A DNA stretch of 39,658 nucleotides from Tateyamaria pelophila (GCF_019966495.1 NZ_JAIMIA010000043.1:1-39658), one strand, 5' to 3'. Positions 1 through 8,408 are shown, counted from the first letter of the stretch. The notes: generated by a model not told the origin, from the sequence alone. Program-made: numbers and translations.

Positions 1-137
1 CTGACCAAGCATCGTTGGAAACCGAAGTCACTGCCTGGTTCCAAAACCGAAACAACGCACAGACAATAACCAAATGGCACTTCACTACTGAGGATGCCAG
101 AACAAAGCTCATGCACCTATACCCGCAAATTGACTGA
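1..137 (+). CDS. IS630-family transposase, C-terminal end (partial)
   Basis: An open frame enters from the left edge (first full codon at 3) and ends at TGA 135-137. It gives 44 residues, including LETEVTAWFQNRN, then TKWHFTTEDARTKL and LYPQID at the end. This matches the usual carboxy end of IS630/Tc1-mariner-like transposases, where an alternating E-x-x-x-W-x-x-x-R-N stretch is followed by W-x-F-T-T-x-x-A-R-x-K-L and a final YP. The DDE catalytic residues would lie outside the window, so I cannot say whether the element is intact. The non-coding debris that follows suggests an old insertion area. The family call rests on motif memory only. Confidence 0.7.
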   Translation, partial: DQASLETEVTAWFQNRNNAQTITKWHFTTEDARTKLMHLYPQID

Positions 138-139
138 AT

Positions 140-204
140 CATGGGACTAGGCTGCCATCCAAAATCAATGACTCGGACAGAGCAGAAGTTGCCTAGCCCC
201 CATG
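140..204. repeat. Imperfect inverted repeat behind the IS630 gene
   Basis: CATGGGACTAGGC (140-152) faces GCCTAGCCCCCATG (191-204), whose complement reads CATGGGGGCTAGGC. The arms differ by one substitution and one indel and are separated by 38 nt. It starts three bases after the transposase stop codon. It could be the right terminal repeat of the element with a decayed second copy, or a transcription terminator. The sequence alone does not decide between these. Confidence 0.4.
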
Positions 205-560
205 GCCCGAAAAGACAGCCGTCCACCGACAACAGATCAACTCGCACAACGCGCTCCAAGGATAATAACATGATATCAGAACCCTGCACCCTGCAGTGCA
301 AGCGATATTACTCGATGTAACCACGCGCCCACAACTTAGGAAATCATGAGTAAGGCGGAGCCTTTCGGATCTCAACGACCCAGGGCGCAGACACCGCGAT
401 ACACAGGGTGAACACGCTGGCATCGACGTACCATGCCAACCCCGGATCACGGGTGATGGCGAACCCGACTGAGACGCACGTGTGAATTCAATTCATGCCT
501 TTCGCACTATTCCCGGTTTTCCCCTGAAAGGATTTGCCCATGTGCCATAAATCACCGCGT

Positions 561-824
561 TCACCAAGTTGATCCGGATCGCACTTCAGTTAGCAATTCA
601 GGACGATTTTTTCGATGTTCGGCAGCGGCGAAAGCTTGGTGTTGCGGTCGCCATCGTGACCAGCCCCGAATGAGGACCGCAGTCGAAATTGACTGCAGAA
701 GGTGGCGGGCGATCAGGTGGCGGATTTCCGATGTGGTCAGCGTTTTTCGGTGTCGGGCGATCATGCTGCTGCTGGTTGATTCCGCAGACTTGTTTTCTTC
801 GGTTTTCTGAAGGCCGTGCGGCAC
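561..824 (-). pseudogene. Possible transposase C-terminal remnant
   Basis: The minus-strand frame contains LTTSEIRHLIARHLL followed about 12 residues later by WSRWRPQHQAFAAAEHRK. A leucine-rich E-I-R-x-L-I helix followed by W-S-x-W-R-x-x-H-Q-A-x-A-x-x-H is a tail I associate with several bacterial DDE transposases. Nothing upstream in the same frame resembles a catalytic core, and the frame has no good start, so only a decayed tail would remain. Together with the IS630 end at 1-137 this fits an eroded insertion hotspot. This is pattern recognition without alignment, so confidence is low. Confidence 0.25.
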
Positions 825-1401
825 TCATCGGTGCTGAGCCGCGCAGGAAACATTCCTCGCTTTTGGGCAGCCCGGTGGCGGCGGCCAGTTCTGGCGGTGT
901 TGCGTTTGTCCGGGCACAAGCGACGTGAGACGCGATGGCCTTTGGATCAGGCAGGCGTCGACATTTCAAGCAACGGAAAAACCCTTCCCCGGCCGTAGGG
1001 TTGACTGGGACCGCCCCGTCATGCAGGCCCGCGCCCTTCAGCGCCTTCGCATACCCACCGTTGCTCGCATGCGCCACCTCGCAACATTCTTCGGACAGAT
1101 GCCCTACTCCTTGCTCAGTACCGAGAACGAAGCTTGCGATTTTCGGGAAACTGCTTGCACTGCCCTGCCCGCCAATGGATCACTGTATTGCCGCTCTGAC
1201 GGCGTGCTCCCCCTCTCACACATGCTCGCATCTGTTGCCGGACAAAGCTACGTTGCGCCCCCCCGTGACGAACTTGTCCCTTTTCTGACATCCTTTGAAT
1301 GTTCTACCGGGGAGTGTATACGTCTTCCTTCCATTCCCAAAAAAGATCGCACTATCAAACCGTAGGCTTAAACGCCCACAGCGCCCGCACTTCACCGGCT
1401 A

Positions 1402-2190
1402 TCAACTTTGCGGCATCCAGGCGGCCTTGCGCTTTTCGAAAAAGGCCCCAATGCCCTCGGCAGCTTCATCTGTCTCCCAACGGGTCTTGAGGGCGTCAAT
1501 CGTCATAGCAATGGTTTCGGCATCAATGCGTGGCCCCAGATTGCGCGTCAGGGCTTTGGCCGCGGCAACTGCCCCCGGTGCGCAAGTGAGATAAGGCACG
1601 ACTTCGGCTTCCACGGCGGCTGCCAGGTCACCCACCGGGACAGCGCATGACAGCAATCCCAAGGCGACAGCTTCTTTCGCATCGAAAAGGCGGCCCGACA
1701 TAAAGACACGCCGCGCCCGTCCCTCGCCCATACGTGCCAGAACATAGGGGCCGATTGTGGCCGGAATGATGCCAAGCCGCGTTTCGGTCAATCCCATCTT
1801 CAGTGTATCGACGCCGATGGCCACGTCACACACCGAGGCCATTCCGACACCACCCCCTAAGGCATTTCCCTGCAAAGCTCCGATCAGCGGCTTTGGCATC
1901 GTGTTCAGAGCCTGTAGCATATATGCCAACTTCGCCGCTTCGCGCGCGCGCGTGGCCGGATCAGCCTGCATCTGTTCACGCATCCATTCCAGGTCTCCAC
2001 CGGCGCAAAAGCTCTTGCCCGCGCCAGTCAGGACCACGACCCGCACGGCGTCATCGGACCCAAGATCAGCGGCGGCTTGCGTCAGTTCTTCCAACATCTG
2101 TGCACTGAGGGCATTGTGTTTGTCCGCACGCTCCAGCGTCAGCGTAGCCACGCCACGCGCATCGACAAAGGTGGAAATCGTCTTGACCAT
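1402..2190 (-). CDS. liuC: Enoyl-CoA hydratase, probable methylglutaconyl-CoA hydratase
   Basis: Crotonase-superfamily protein of 262 aa. In leucine breakdown this enzyme hydrates 3-methylglutaconyl-CoA to HMG-CoA, the substrate of the lyase encoded just upstream. The oxyanion-hole segments are visible as SFCAGGDL near residue 65 and GNALGGGVGMA near residue 110. The candidate acid/base glutamate lies in GLTETRLGIIPATIGPYV, which is typical of the LiuC/AUH group. The ATG at 2190 is chosen because it follows GGGAG with normal spacing. An in-frame start further upstream at 2232 would run through the palindromes at 2220-2263 and has no ribosome site. It is the last gene of the mcc-mvaB operon. 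The substrate is inferred from position; the superfamily assignment is secure. Confidence 0.88.
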   Translation of the reverse strand: MVKTISTFVDARGVATLTLERADKHNALSAQMLEELTQAAADLGSDDAVRVVVLTGAGKSFCAGGDLEWMREQMQADPATRAREAAKLAYMLQALNTMPKPLIGALQGNALGGGVGMASVCDVAIGVDTLKMGLTETRLGIIPATIGPYVLARMGEGRARRVFMSGRLFDAKEAVALGLLSCAVPVGDLAAAVEAEVVPYLTCAPGAVAAAKALTRNLGPRIDAETIAMTIDALKTRWETDEAAEGIGAFFEKRKAAWMPQS

Positions 2191-2219
2191 CAGGTGCTCC
2201 CTTATCTGTGCCGCTGTGG

Positions 2220-2263
2220 CGATTTCCAGCACGGAAATCGGCCGGAAACCGTGTCGGTTTCCG
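2220..2263. repeat. Twin palindrome behind mvaB (family locus 1)
   Basis: Two 21-nt palindromes separated by 2 nt. The first (2220-2240) has arms CGATTTCC and GGAAATCG with a 5-nt loop. The second (2243-2263) has perfect 9-bp arms CGGAAACCG and CGGTTTCCG with loop TGT, and abuts the mvaB stop codon (2264-2266). The second unit is base-for-base the reverse complement of 18079-18099. The element lies between mvaB and liuC in the same operon, so it may partly terminate, stabilise or process the mRNA, or be a REP-like repeat. Confidence 0.85.
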
Positions 2264-3121
2264 TCACGCGCAAGAACGCATCGCGCGCGCCATCACCGCT
2301 GCTGCCTCAATCTTCTGCTGAGACAAGCCTGTTTCATAGCCCAGCCGCGTCAGATGTGTGACGACTGCTTCCGTCGCGACATTGCCGGCAGCACCCGGCG
2401 CGAACGGACACCCGCCCAAGCCACCCACAGCCGCATCGAACACCCGGACCCCCAAGCTTAACGATGCATCGATATTGTCCAATGCCCGGCCGGACGTGTC
2501 ATGAAAATGACCCGCCAACCGCCCCACCGGCACCACATTGCGCACGGCAAGCAACATCCGGGCAACCGCATCCGGCGTGCCATGTCCAAGTGTTTCGCCC
2601 AGACTGATCTCGTAGCAGCCCATCGCAAACAGCCGATCTGCAACACGGGCCACCGCAGCAGGCTCAACCATACCGTCATAGGGACATTCGATAACGCAAG
2701 ACACATAGCCCCGTACCGGCAAGTCGATTGCGCGCGCGGCCTCGATTACCGGTGCGAACCGCTCGAACGACTCTTCAATCGAGGCATTGATATTGGCTTT
2801 GGAAAACCCTTCGCTGGCCGAGCCGAAGACAGCGATCTCATCTGCACCCGCCGACTTTGCATCCTCAAATCCACGCATATTCGGCGTCAACGCTGCGTAA
2901 CGCACGCCCTTGGCCCGTGTGATCCCCGCCAATACCTCGGCGCTGCCTGCCATTTGCGGCACCCGTTTGGGGCTGACAAAGCTCGCACATTCGATCCGGG
3001 AAAAGCCTGCGGCGCTCAGCGCATCCACCAGTGCGATCTTGTCGGCGACAGAAATCTCGCCCGCTTCGTTCTGAAGCCCGTCGCGCGGACCCACTTCAAA
3101 AATTTCGACCGCACCGACCAT
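2264..3121 (-). CDS. mvaB: Hydroxymethylglutaryl-CoA lyase
   Basis: TIM-barrel lyase of 285 aa that splits HMG-CoA into acetyl-CoA and acetoacetate, the last step of leucine degradation. The N-terminal EVGPRDGLQNE motif carries the metal- and substrate-binding Arg-Asp pair. HFHDTSGRAL supplies the metal-ligand histidines. The C-terminal GLGGCPFAPGAAGN loop holds the catalytic cysteine. A small deviation is SLGETLGHGTP, where many relatives have SLGDTIGVGTP. ATG 3121 directly follows the TAG of the GST gene, and GGGAGG sits 5 nt upstream, so translation is probably coupled. A strong palindrome begins right after the stop codon. Length is normal for bacterial HMG-CoA lyases. Confidence 0.95.
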   Translation of the reverse strand: MVGAVEIFEVGPRDGLQNEAGEISVADKIALVDALSAAGFSRIECASFVSPKRVPQMAGSAEVLAGITRAKGVRYAALTPNMRGFEDAKSAGADEIAVFGSASEGFSKANINASIEESFERFAPVIEAARAIDLPVRGYVSCVIECPYDGMVEPAAVARVADRLFAMGCYEISLGETLGHGTPDAVARMLLAVRNVVPVGRLAGHFHDTSGRALDNIDASLSLGVRVFDAAVGGLGGCPFAPGAAGNVATEAVVTHLTRLGYETGLSQQKIEAAAVMARAMRSCA

Positions 3122-3787
3122 CTAGGCCTCCCACGCTGGATAGAAGTCCTGACCGTAAAGCCGTTCGCTGCTCCCTGGCAAACTTGCCTGAAATGCGGGG
3201 CGTTCCGTGATCCGCTCATACCATTTGGCGACCTCTGGATGCCCCTCAAGCGGGGTGAAGTGCCGCGCCATGTAAACCGCCTGCCCGACAGAAATATCCG
3301 CCGCGGAAAAGCCCGAAGTCAGAAGGTAGTCCCGGTTTTCCACCGGGGTCGACAGGCGCGCTTCCAAGGCGTCATAGCATTTTGCGATCCGCGCCGCTTC
3401 GAGTTTCATCACAACCGGACTGCGCATGTCGTCCTCGTACAAGATCACGTGTTGCTGCGTCAGTGCGGCCGCGTGCTGGCTGATGGTTTCGGCAAAATGC
3501 ACCCAGACCAGCCAGGCCATGCGGTCCGGGCTGGAAACACTTCTGCCCAAACGGTCCGGGCTGAACCTTTCACAGAGATATTCGGTAATCGCACCGGTCT
3601 CGAACATCCGTTCGCCTTCGATCTCAATGGCCGGGACCCGACCAGCAGGGCTCAGGCTCAGATATTCCGGGCGCCTCAGCGACTTGTCGAACGGGTGCAC
3701 GACGACGCGAAAATCAACGTCCAGTTCATGAAGCAGCCACAAGGTGCGCATCGAACGCGATTGCGGGCAGTGATGCAGTGTTATCAA
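3122..3787 (-). CDS. Glutathione S-transferase family protein
   Basis: 221-aa protein with the GST layout. An N-terminal thioredoxin-like half has CPQSRSMRTLWLLHEL, SPAGRVPAIE (the cis-Pro region) and ETGAITEYL (the glutathione gamma-Glu-binding Glu-Ser/Thr region, here ETGA). A helical C-terminal half follows. The start appears to be TTG at 3787, overlapping the mccA stop as TTGA and preceded by GGAGG 7 nt upstream. The nearby ATG at the same ribosome site is out of frame. Its place between mccA and mvaB is odd, because leucine degradation does not need a GST. It could handle reactive enoyl-CoA side products or simply share the operon. Substrate unknown. Confidence 0.85.
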   Translation of the reverse strand: MITLHHCPQSRSMRTLWLLHELDVDFRVVVHPFDKSLRRPEYLSLSPAGRVPAIEIEGERMFETGAITEYLCERFSPDRLGRSVSSPDRMAWLVWVHFAETISQHAAALTQQHVILYEDDMRSPVVMKLEAARIAKCYDALEARLSTPVENRDYLLTSGFSAADISVGQAVYMARHFTPLEGHPEVAKWYERITERPAFQASLPGSSERLYGQDFYPAWEA

Positions 3788-5718
3788 GTTTCATCCTCCA
3801 ATCGCACCAGGGCAGCACCGGCGGTCACCTGATCTCCCGCGGCCGCAAACACTTCGGCAACTGTGCCGTCGCGTGCCGCCAACAGTGCGTGTTCCATCTT
3901 CATGGCTTCCAATACGGCAAGGCGGTCCCCTTTGCCAACCTGTGCGCCCGGACGTGCCAACATTGCCTTGACCAAACCGGGCATGGGGGCTTCGATGATA
4001 TTGCCATCTCCGACAGTGCCTGCCGCCACGTCGAGAACGTCAACAGCCTCGAATCGAATGCCATAACCGTCGAACACGGTTACCTCAGTACCAGAAACGG
4101 CTACATTGGGCGCCCACAGCCCGTCAATCCTCCAACGTCCCTGCATCCGCTCTGCATTCACTTTGACGCCATCCACCTGCCAGCGTTGTCGGTCCGCGGA
4201 AAGCACCTCGACCTGGACGTCCAGCAACGCGTCACCTTGCGAAAGCGGCACGGTTCGGCGCAGGGGTTGCCACATGTGAAATCCGGTCATCATAGTCGGC
4301 GCGTCCAGTCCGGACACGGCCATCGCGGCGGCGACTGCGTGACGTGCTGAGATGTCGACAGGAGCTGTCAGCGCGTCGATGTCGCGCGCGATCAGTCCGG
4401 TGTCGACCTCGCCCCGGCCAAATCCTTCATGCGTCGCCAGCGCACCGAGAAAGCCCAGATTTGTCACGGTTCCAGCCACCTCGGTTGCAGCCAAGGCTTG
4501 CGACAACCGCTTGAGCGCGACAGCGCGGGTGGGCCCATGTACGATAACCTTTGCGATCATCGGGTCATAGAACGGGCTGATCACATCCCCGGCCCGCACG
4601 CCGCTGTCAGCGCGTGCACCGTTCGGGAATGCCAGATGGGTCAGCGTGCCCGTCGACGGCAGGAATCCGGCAGGCACGTCCTCGGCATAAAGCCGTGCCT
4701 CAAAGGCATGGCCGCTGATCGTCAGATCATCCTGCTGTGCAGGCAATCCTTCGCCAGACGCCACGCGGAGTTGCCACGCGACAAGATCGACACCGGTAAT
4801 GGCTTCAGTCACGGGGTGTTCGACCTGCAATCGCGTGTTCATCTCCATGAAATAGAACCCGTCGGTCCGCAACGCGCCCGAGCCATCGACGATGAATTCG
4901 ACTGTCCCGGCACCGGCATAACCGATGGCCTCCGCCGCCATGACCGCTGCCTGCCCCATCGCCGCACGCATCTCGGGCGTCATGCCGGGGGCCGGCGCCT
5001 CTTCGATCACTTTCTGGTGTCGGCGCTGCAAAGAACAATCGCGTTCAAACAGATGTACGGCCCGTGTCCCGTCCCCGAACACCTGAACCTCAATGTGGCG
5101 CGGTTGGCTTACGAATTTCTCGACAAGAACGTCCGCATTGCCAAAAGCCGTGCGCGCCTCGCTGCGGGCACTTTCCAGTGCAGCGGCAAATTCCGCCGCG
5201 TCTTCAACCAGACGCATGCCTTTGCCCCCGCCCCCGGCCACAGCCTTGATGAGGACCGGATAGCCGATCTTGGCGGCCTCATCGGCCAGCAGATCGTCGG
5301 ATTGATCCCGGCCATGATAGCCCGGCACCACCGGCACGCCCGCCTCGATCATCAGCGCCTTGGCCGCATCCTTGAGCCCCATGGCGCGGATGGCATCCGC
5401 AGACGGGCCGATAAATGTGAGGCCCGCCGCCGCGACCGCGTCCACGAAATCCGGGTTTTCTGACAAAAAGCCATAGCCGGGATGGATCGCCTGCGCGCCG
5501 GTATCAAGCGCCGCCTGAATAATCACGTCACTGCGCAAATAGCTGTCGGCCGGGGCCGAACCGCCGATATGCACTGCGACATCCGCCATCGCGACATGTT
5601 TGGCGCTCGCATCGGCATCAGAAAAAACCGCGACACAGGTGACACCCATGGCTTGGGCAGTTTCCATCACCCGGCAGGCAATCTCGCCCCGGTTGGCAAT
5701 CAAGATCGTATCAAACAT
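3784..5718 (-). CDS. mccA: 3-Methylcrotonyl-CoA carboxylase, biotin-containing alpha subunit
   Basis: 644-aa biotin carboxylase/biotin carrier fusion. It carboxylates biotin with ATP and bicarbonate for transfer to 3-methylcrotonyl-CoA by the beta subunit. The order is: MFDTILIANRGEIACRV (BC N-domain), the glycine-rich ATP loop AVAGGGGKGMRLV near 165, FMEMNTRLQVEHPVTE near 290 (catalytic Glu/Arg region), a linker, and the biotinyl domain with EAMKMEH, biotin-accepting Lys at about 607. ATG 5718 overlaps the TGA of the preceding small gene as TGATG. The alternative start nine codons upstream has no support. MCC rather than propionyl-CoA carboxylase is inferred from the adjacent mccB, mvaB and ivd genes. 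Confidence 0.93.
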   Translation of the reverse strand: MFDTILIANRGEIACRVMETAQAMGVTCVAVFSDADASAKHVAMADVAVHIGGSAPADSYLRSDVIIQAALDTGAQAIHPGYGFLSENPDFVDAVAAAGLTFIGPSADAIRAMGLKDAAKALMIEAGVPVVPGYHGRDQSDDLLADEAAKIGYPVLIKAVAGGGGKGMRLVEDAAEFAAALESARSEARTAFGNADVLVEKFVSQPRHIEVQVFGDGTRAVHLFERDCSLQRRHQKVIEEAPAPGMTPEMRAAMGQAAVMAAEAIGYAGAGTVEFIVDGSGALRTDGFYFMEMNTRLQVEHPVTEAITGVDLVAWQLRVASGEGLPAQQDDLTISGHAFEARLYAEDVPAGFLPSTGTLTHLAFPNGARADSGVRAGDVISPFYDPMIAKVIVHGPTRAVALKRLSQALAATEVAGTVTNLGFLGALATHEGFGRGEVDTGLIARDIDALTAPVDISARHAVAAAMAVSGLDAPTMMTGFHMWQPLRRTVPLSQGDALLDVQVEVLSADRQRWQVDGVKVNAERMQGRWRIDGLWAPNVAVSGTEVTVFDGYGIRFEAVDVLDVAAGTVGDGNIIEAPMPGLVKAMLARPGAQVGKGDRLAVLEAMKMEHALLAARDGTVAEVFAAAGDQVTAGAALVRLEDET

Positions 5719-6020
5719 CAGCTTACCATCTCCTCGGCGACCCACATTTTTCTAAATTCCACCGGCTCGGGAAAATCATCGTTCCATTCAATGACAACGA
5801 AGCCATAGGCTGGTGTCGGCGCACCAGTCAGGCAAGATCGATAAGAAACCGGTTGCCCGTCAGTCGAATTGCGACCCAGTTCCAACACCTTGCAAAGGCG
5901 CTCCCCCACCCGCAGTGTCATGCCCACTCTTGGCATCCCTTCGATGTTGGTCAAAGACAAAGCCAGCCCACGGTCAGCGACCGCAAAAAAACTATCCACT
6001 TGTCCACGGAATCGTTCCAT
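5718..6020 (-). CDS. Conserved-looking small protein of unknown function inside the mcc operon
   Basis: A 100-aa protein sits between mccB and mccA with TGATG overlaps at both ends (6018-6022 and 5716-5720), so it is very probably translated and coupled to the two carboxylase subunits. No signal peptide or membrane segment is seen. The sequence is mixed alpha/beta in character, with aromatic and acidic clusters such as YGFVVIEWNDDFPEP near the end. I do not recognise a domain. A GTG one codon upstream (6023) is an alternative start. Position suggests a role tied to the carboxylase (assembly, stability or regulation), but this is only inference. Confidence 0.75.
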   Translation of the reverse strand: MERFRGQVDSFFAVADRGLALSLTNIEGMPRVGMTLRVGERLCKVLELGRNSTDGQPVSYRSCLTGAPTPAYGFVVIEWNDDFPEPVEFRKMWVAEEMVS

Positions 6021-7624
6021 CACATCCGGAACACGCCAAAACGTGTCTCCTCTATGGGGGCATTCAAGGCTGCCGACAGGCTCAGGAACAACACATCGCG
6101 GGCATTACGCGGGTCAATCACGCCGTCATCCCACAGCCGCGCCGATGCATAAAGCGGGTGCGCCTGTTCCTCGAACATATCAATCGTGGGCTGTTTGAAT
6201 GCTGCTTCCTCTTCCGCCGACCACATGCCTCCGCCGCGCTCGATCGCGTCGCGCTTGACCGTGGCCAACACACCCGCCGCCTGCGCGCCGCCCATAACGC
6301 TGATGCGCGCATTGGGCCAGGACCACAGGAACCGGGGCGAATAGGCGCGCCCTGCCATGCCGTAGTTGCCAGCGCCAAATGACCCGCCCACCAGCATTGT
6401 CACCTTGGGCACCGAGGTCGTCGCGACGGCGGTCACCATCTTGGCACCGTGCCGCGCAATTCCTTCGTTCTCATATTTGCGGCCCACCATGAAGCCAGTG
6501 ATGTTTTGCAGGAAAATGAGCGGTATGCGCCGCTGACTGCACAGTTCGATGAAATGCGCACCCTTTTGAGCGGCTTCCGAGAAGAGCACCCCATTGTTGG
6601 CGATTATCCCGACCGGGCAGCCCTTGAGGTGCGCAAAGCCACAGACGAGCGTCTCGCCAAAACGGGCTTTGAACGGATCAAACCGCGAGCCGTCCACGAT
6701 CCGCGCAATCACCTCGTGAATGTCATAGGGCGTGCGCAGATCGGCAGGCACAACACCCAAAATCTCTTCCGGATCATAAGCGGGCTCTTCGACGCTTTGC
6801 CACTGTACCGTTGCAGGCTTGGCCCGGTTCAAAGAGGCAACAGCCTGCCGCGCCAAAGCCAGCGCGTGTGCATCATCTTCGGCCAGATAGTCTGCCACAC
6901 CCGACAGGCGCGTGTGCACGTCTCCGCCGCCCAAATCCTCGGCGCTGACCACTTCGCCCGTAGCGGCCTTGACCAAAGGTGGACCTGCCAGAAAGATCGT
7001 ACCCTGTTCCTTCACGATAATCGTCACATCGGACATTGCCGGCACATAAGCCCCGCCCGCGGTGCACGACCCCATCACAACGGCAATCTGGGGGATCCCC
7101 TTGGCGCTCATTTGCGCCTGATTGAAAAAGATGCGACCGAAATGGTCACGATCCGGAAAGACCTCATCCTGATTGGGCAGGTTGGCGCCACCGCTGTCGA
7201 CCAGATAGACGCACGGCAGATTGTTCTGCTCGGCAATCTCTTGGGCGCGCAGGTGTTTTTTGACAGTCATCGGATAATAGGTGCCGCCCTTTACGGTGGC
7301 GTCATTGCACACCACCATGACCTCCTGGCCCATCACTTGACCGATGCCCGCGATCACTCCCGCGCAGGGCGCCGCGCCGCCGTAAAGACCATGCGCCGCC
7401 GTGGCGCCCACTTCCAGAAACGGCGATCCGGGATCCAGCAGGTTGGCAACCCGGTCACGGGGCAACATTTTTCCACGGCCGGTATGACGCGTGCGGGACT
7501 TTTCGCCGCCACCCAAGGCTGCCGTTTCGGCTGCGGCCTGAATTTCAGCCAATGCATCCAAATGCGCCGCGCGATTTGCGCGGAACGTCTCTGATCCGGT
7601 CAACGCTTGCGATGTCAGTTTCAT
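6020..7624 (-). CDS. mccB: 3-Methylcrotonyl-CoA carboxylase, carboxyltransferase beta subunit
   Basis: 534-aa carboxyltransferase with the two-domain crotonase-like fold. It transfers the carboxyl group from biotin to 3-methylcrotonyl-CoA. Visible marks are [25 protein letters not shown] near the N-terminus, [21 protein letters not shown] in the middle (N-half active site), and [34 protein letters not shown] near 430, the carboxyltransferase core typical of MccB rather than PccB. ATG 7624 has AAGGA 6 nt upstream; a longer reading from 7645 lacks this. First gene of the mccB-orf-mccA-GST-mvaB-liuC operon, transcribed away from ompW across a shared 146-nt promoter region. Confidence 0.94.
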   Translation of the reverse strand: MKLTSQALTGSETFRANRAAHLDALAEIQAAAETAALGGGEKSRTRHTGRGKMLPRDRVANLLDPGSPFLEVGATAAHGLYGGAAPCAGVIAGIGQVMGQEVMVVCNDATVKGGTYYPMTVKKHLRAQEIAEQNNLPCVYLVDSGGANLPNQDEVFPDRDHFGRIFFNQAQMSAKGIPQIAVVMGSCTAGGAYVPAMSDVTIIVKEQGTIFLAGPPLVKAATGEVVSAEDLGGGDVHTRLSGVADYLAEDDAHALALARQAVASLNRAKPATVQWQSVEEPAYDPEEILGVVPADLRTPYDIHEVIARIVDGSRFDPFKARFGETLVCGFAHLKGCPVGIIANNGVLFSEAAQKGAHFIELCSQRRIPLIFLQNITGFMVGRKYENEGIARHGAKMVTAVATTSVPKVTMLVGGSFGAGNYGMAGRAYSPRFLWSWPNARISVMGGAQAAGVLATVKRDAIERGGGMWSAEEEAAFKQPTIDMFEEQAHPLYASARLWDDGVIDPRNARDVLFLSLSAALNAPIEETRFGVFRM

Positions 7625-7698
7625 GCAATTCCTTTCCACAAGCAAACCGAGGTTTGCCCATCGACCCCTCGTTTTTCTGCGCCAATACAGGCGTTCAA

Positions 7699-7712
7699 TT
7701 GATCCAAATCAT
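7699..7712 (+). promoter_or_regulatory. FNR/FnrL/DNR-type box upstream of ompW
   Basis: TTGAT-CCAA-ATCAT matches the FNR-family consensus TTGAT-N4-ATCAA at 9 of 10 defined bases. A possible -10 hexamer CAGAAT lies at 7735-7740 (4 of 6 to TATAAT). If transcription starts near 7747, the box centre falls at -41.5, the classical class II activating position. ompW control by FNR is known in enterobacteria, which supports oxygen-linked control here. The box also lies 75 bp from the divergent mccB start and could influence it. Confidence 0.6.
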
Positions 7713-7770
7713 AGCGGGCTTTCACCTGCCAACGCAGAATGCGCATGTTAATTCGCATGAGGACATCACC

Positions 7771-8367
7771 ATGAAAAAATGTTGTGTGGCAGTACTTTTC
7801 GGTCTTCTTTCCACGACCAGCGCATTTGCCCAATCCCAAGGGGACTGGACCGTCGGTCTGGGTGTCGGAGCCGTCTTGCCCAAATCGGACAATGGGACAC
7901 TTGCCGGGGGCGAAGCAGATGTCGGCAACAGTGTGCGCCCGACCCTTACCGCCGAGTATTTCGTGCGCGACAATATCGGCATCGAGCTTCTGGCCGCATG
8001 GCCCTTCAAGCATGACATCGATATTTCCGGGATCGGCGACGCAGGCGATGTCAAACACCTGCCGCCGACCTTGTCGCTCAACTATCACTTTCCAACGCAA
8101 AGTGCTTGGAAGCCCTATGTCGGCGCAGGCCTGAACTACACTTACTTCTTCGACGAAAGCTCGCCATTGGGTGATCTCGACATTGATAACAGCTGGGGCG
8201 TCGCGGTGCAGGTCGGTCTGGATTACGCCCTGTCGGACAATGCCGCCATCCGAGCCAACCTGCGCTGGATCGACATTGACAGCGATGTGAAGCTGAACGG
8301 CACCAAAATCGGCAAAGCGGAGATTGATCCCTTCGTGTTGAACTTCGCTTATGTCTGGCGGTTCTGA
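7771..8367 (+). CDS. ompW: OmpW-family outer membrane beta-barrel protein
   Basis: 198-aa protein. Residues 1-21 form a signal peptide (KK, hydrophobic core, then SAFAQ cleavage region). The rest alternates short amphipathic strands with turns, including VGLGVGAVLPKSDNG, PTLTAEYFVRDNIGIELLAAWPF, LPPTLSLNYHF, KPYVGAGLNYTYFF and a C-terminal Tyr-x-Trp-x-Phe end (AYVWRF), as expected for BAM-inserted barrels. OmpW proteins form eight-stranded barrels with a hydrophobic channel for small hydrophobic compounds. ATG 7771 follows GAGGA by 7 nt. It interrupts the minus-strand leucine genes, has its own FNR-type promoter, and converges on the acyl-CoA ligase gene. Confidence 0.92.
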   Translation: MKKCCVAVLFGLLSTTSAFAQSQGDWTVGLGVGAVLPKSDNGTLAGGEADVGNSVRPTLTAEYFVRDNIGIELLAAWPFKHDIDISGIGDAGDVKHLPPTLSLNYHFPTQSAWKPYVGAGLNYTYFFDESSPLGDLDIDNSWGVAVQVGLDYALSDNAAIRANLRWIDIDSDVKLNGTKIGKAEIDPFVLNFAYVWRF

Positions 8368-8408
8368 AACCGCGTTATCTCGATCAAGGACGGAGTAAAA
8401 CTGCGCCG

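Larger units (their letters stand above)
138..1401. other. Gene-poor, degenerate region
   Basis: About 1.26 kb without a convincing gene. Frames of 60-160 codons exist on both strands, but none has a recognisable domain or a good ribosome binding site, and they overlap one another in ways typical of non-coding GC-rich DNA. The 138-600 part looks more A/T-rich than the neighbouring genes. Two scraps can be picked out: an inverted repeat just after the IS630 stop (140-204) and a possible transposase tail on the minus strand (561-824). I read the region as the eroded remains of mobile elements next to the leucine-degradation cluster. Confidence 0.6.

Noticed and set aside
598-1077. A 159-codon minus-strand frame in the gene-poor left region
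   Set aside because: It has no recognisable domain, no ribosome site, a Pro/Arg-rich low-quality composition, and it overlaps a better candidate transposase tail in another frame.
2191-2232. A longer N-terminus for the enoyl-CoA hydratase
   Set aside because: The extension would be encoded by a palindromic repeat, lacks a ribosome site and is absent from the usual family length. ATG 2190 has GGGAG upstream.
2501-3832. A 443-codon plus-strand frame across mvaB and the GST gene
   Set aside because: Both minus-strand genes are unmistakable and this frame spans their junction. It is a shadow of them.
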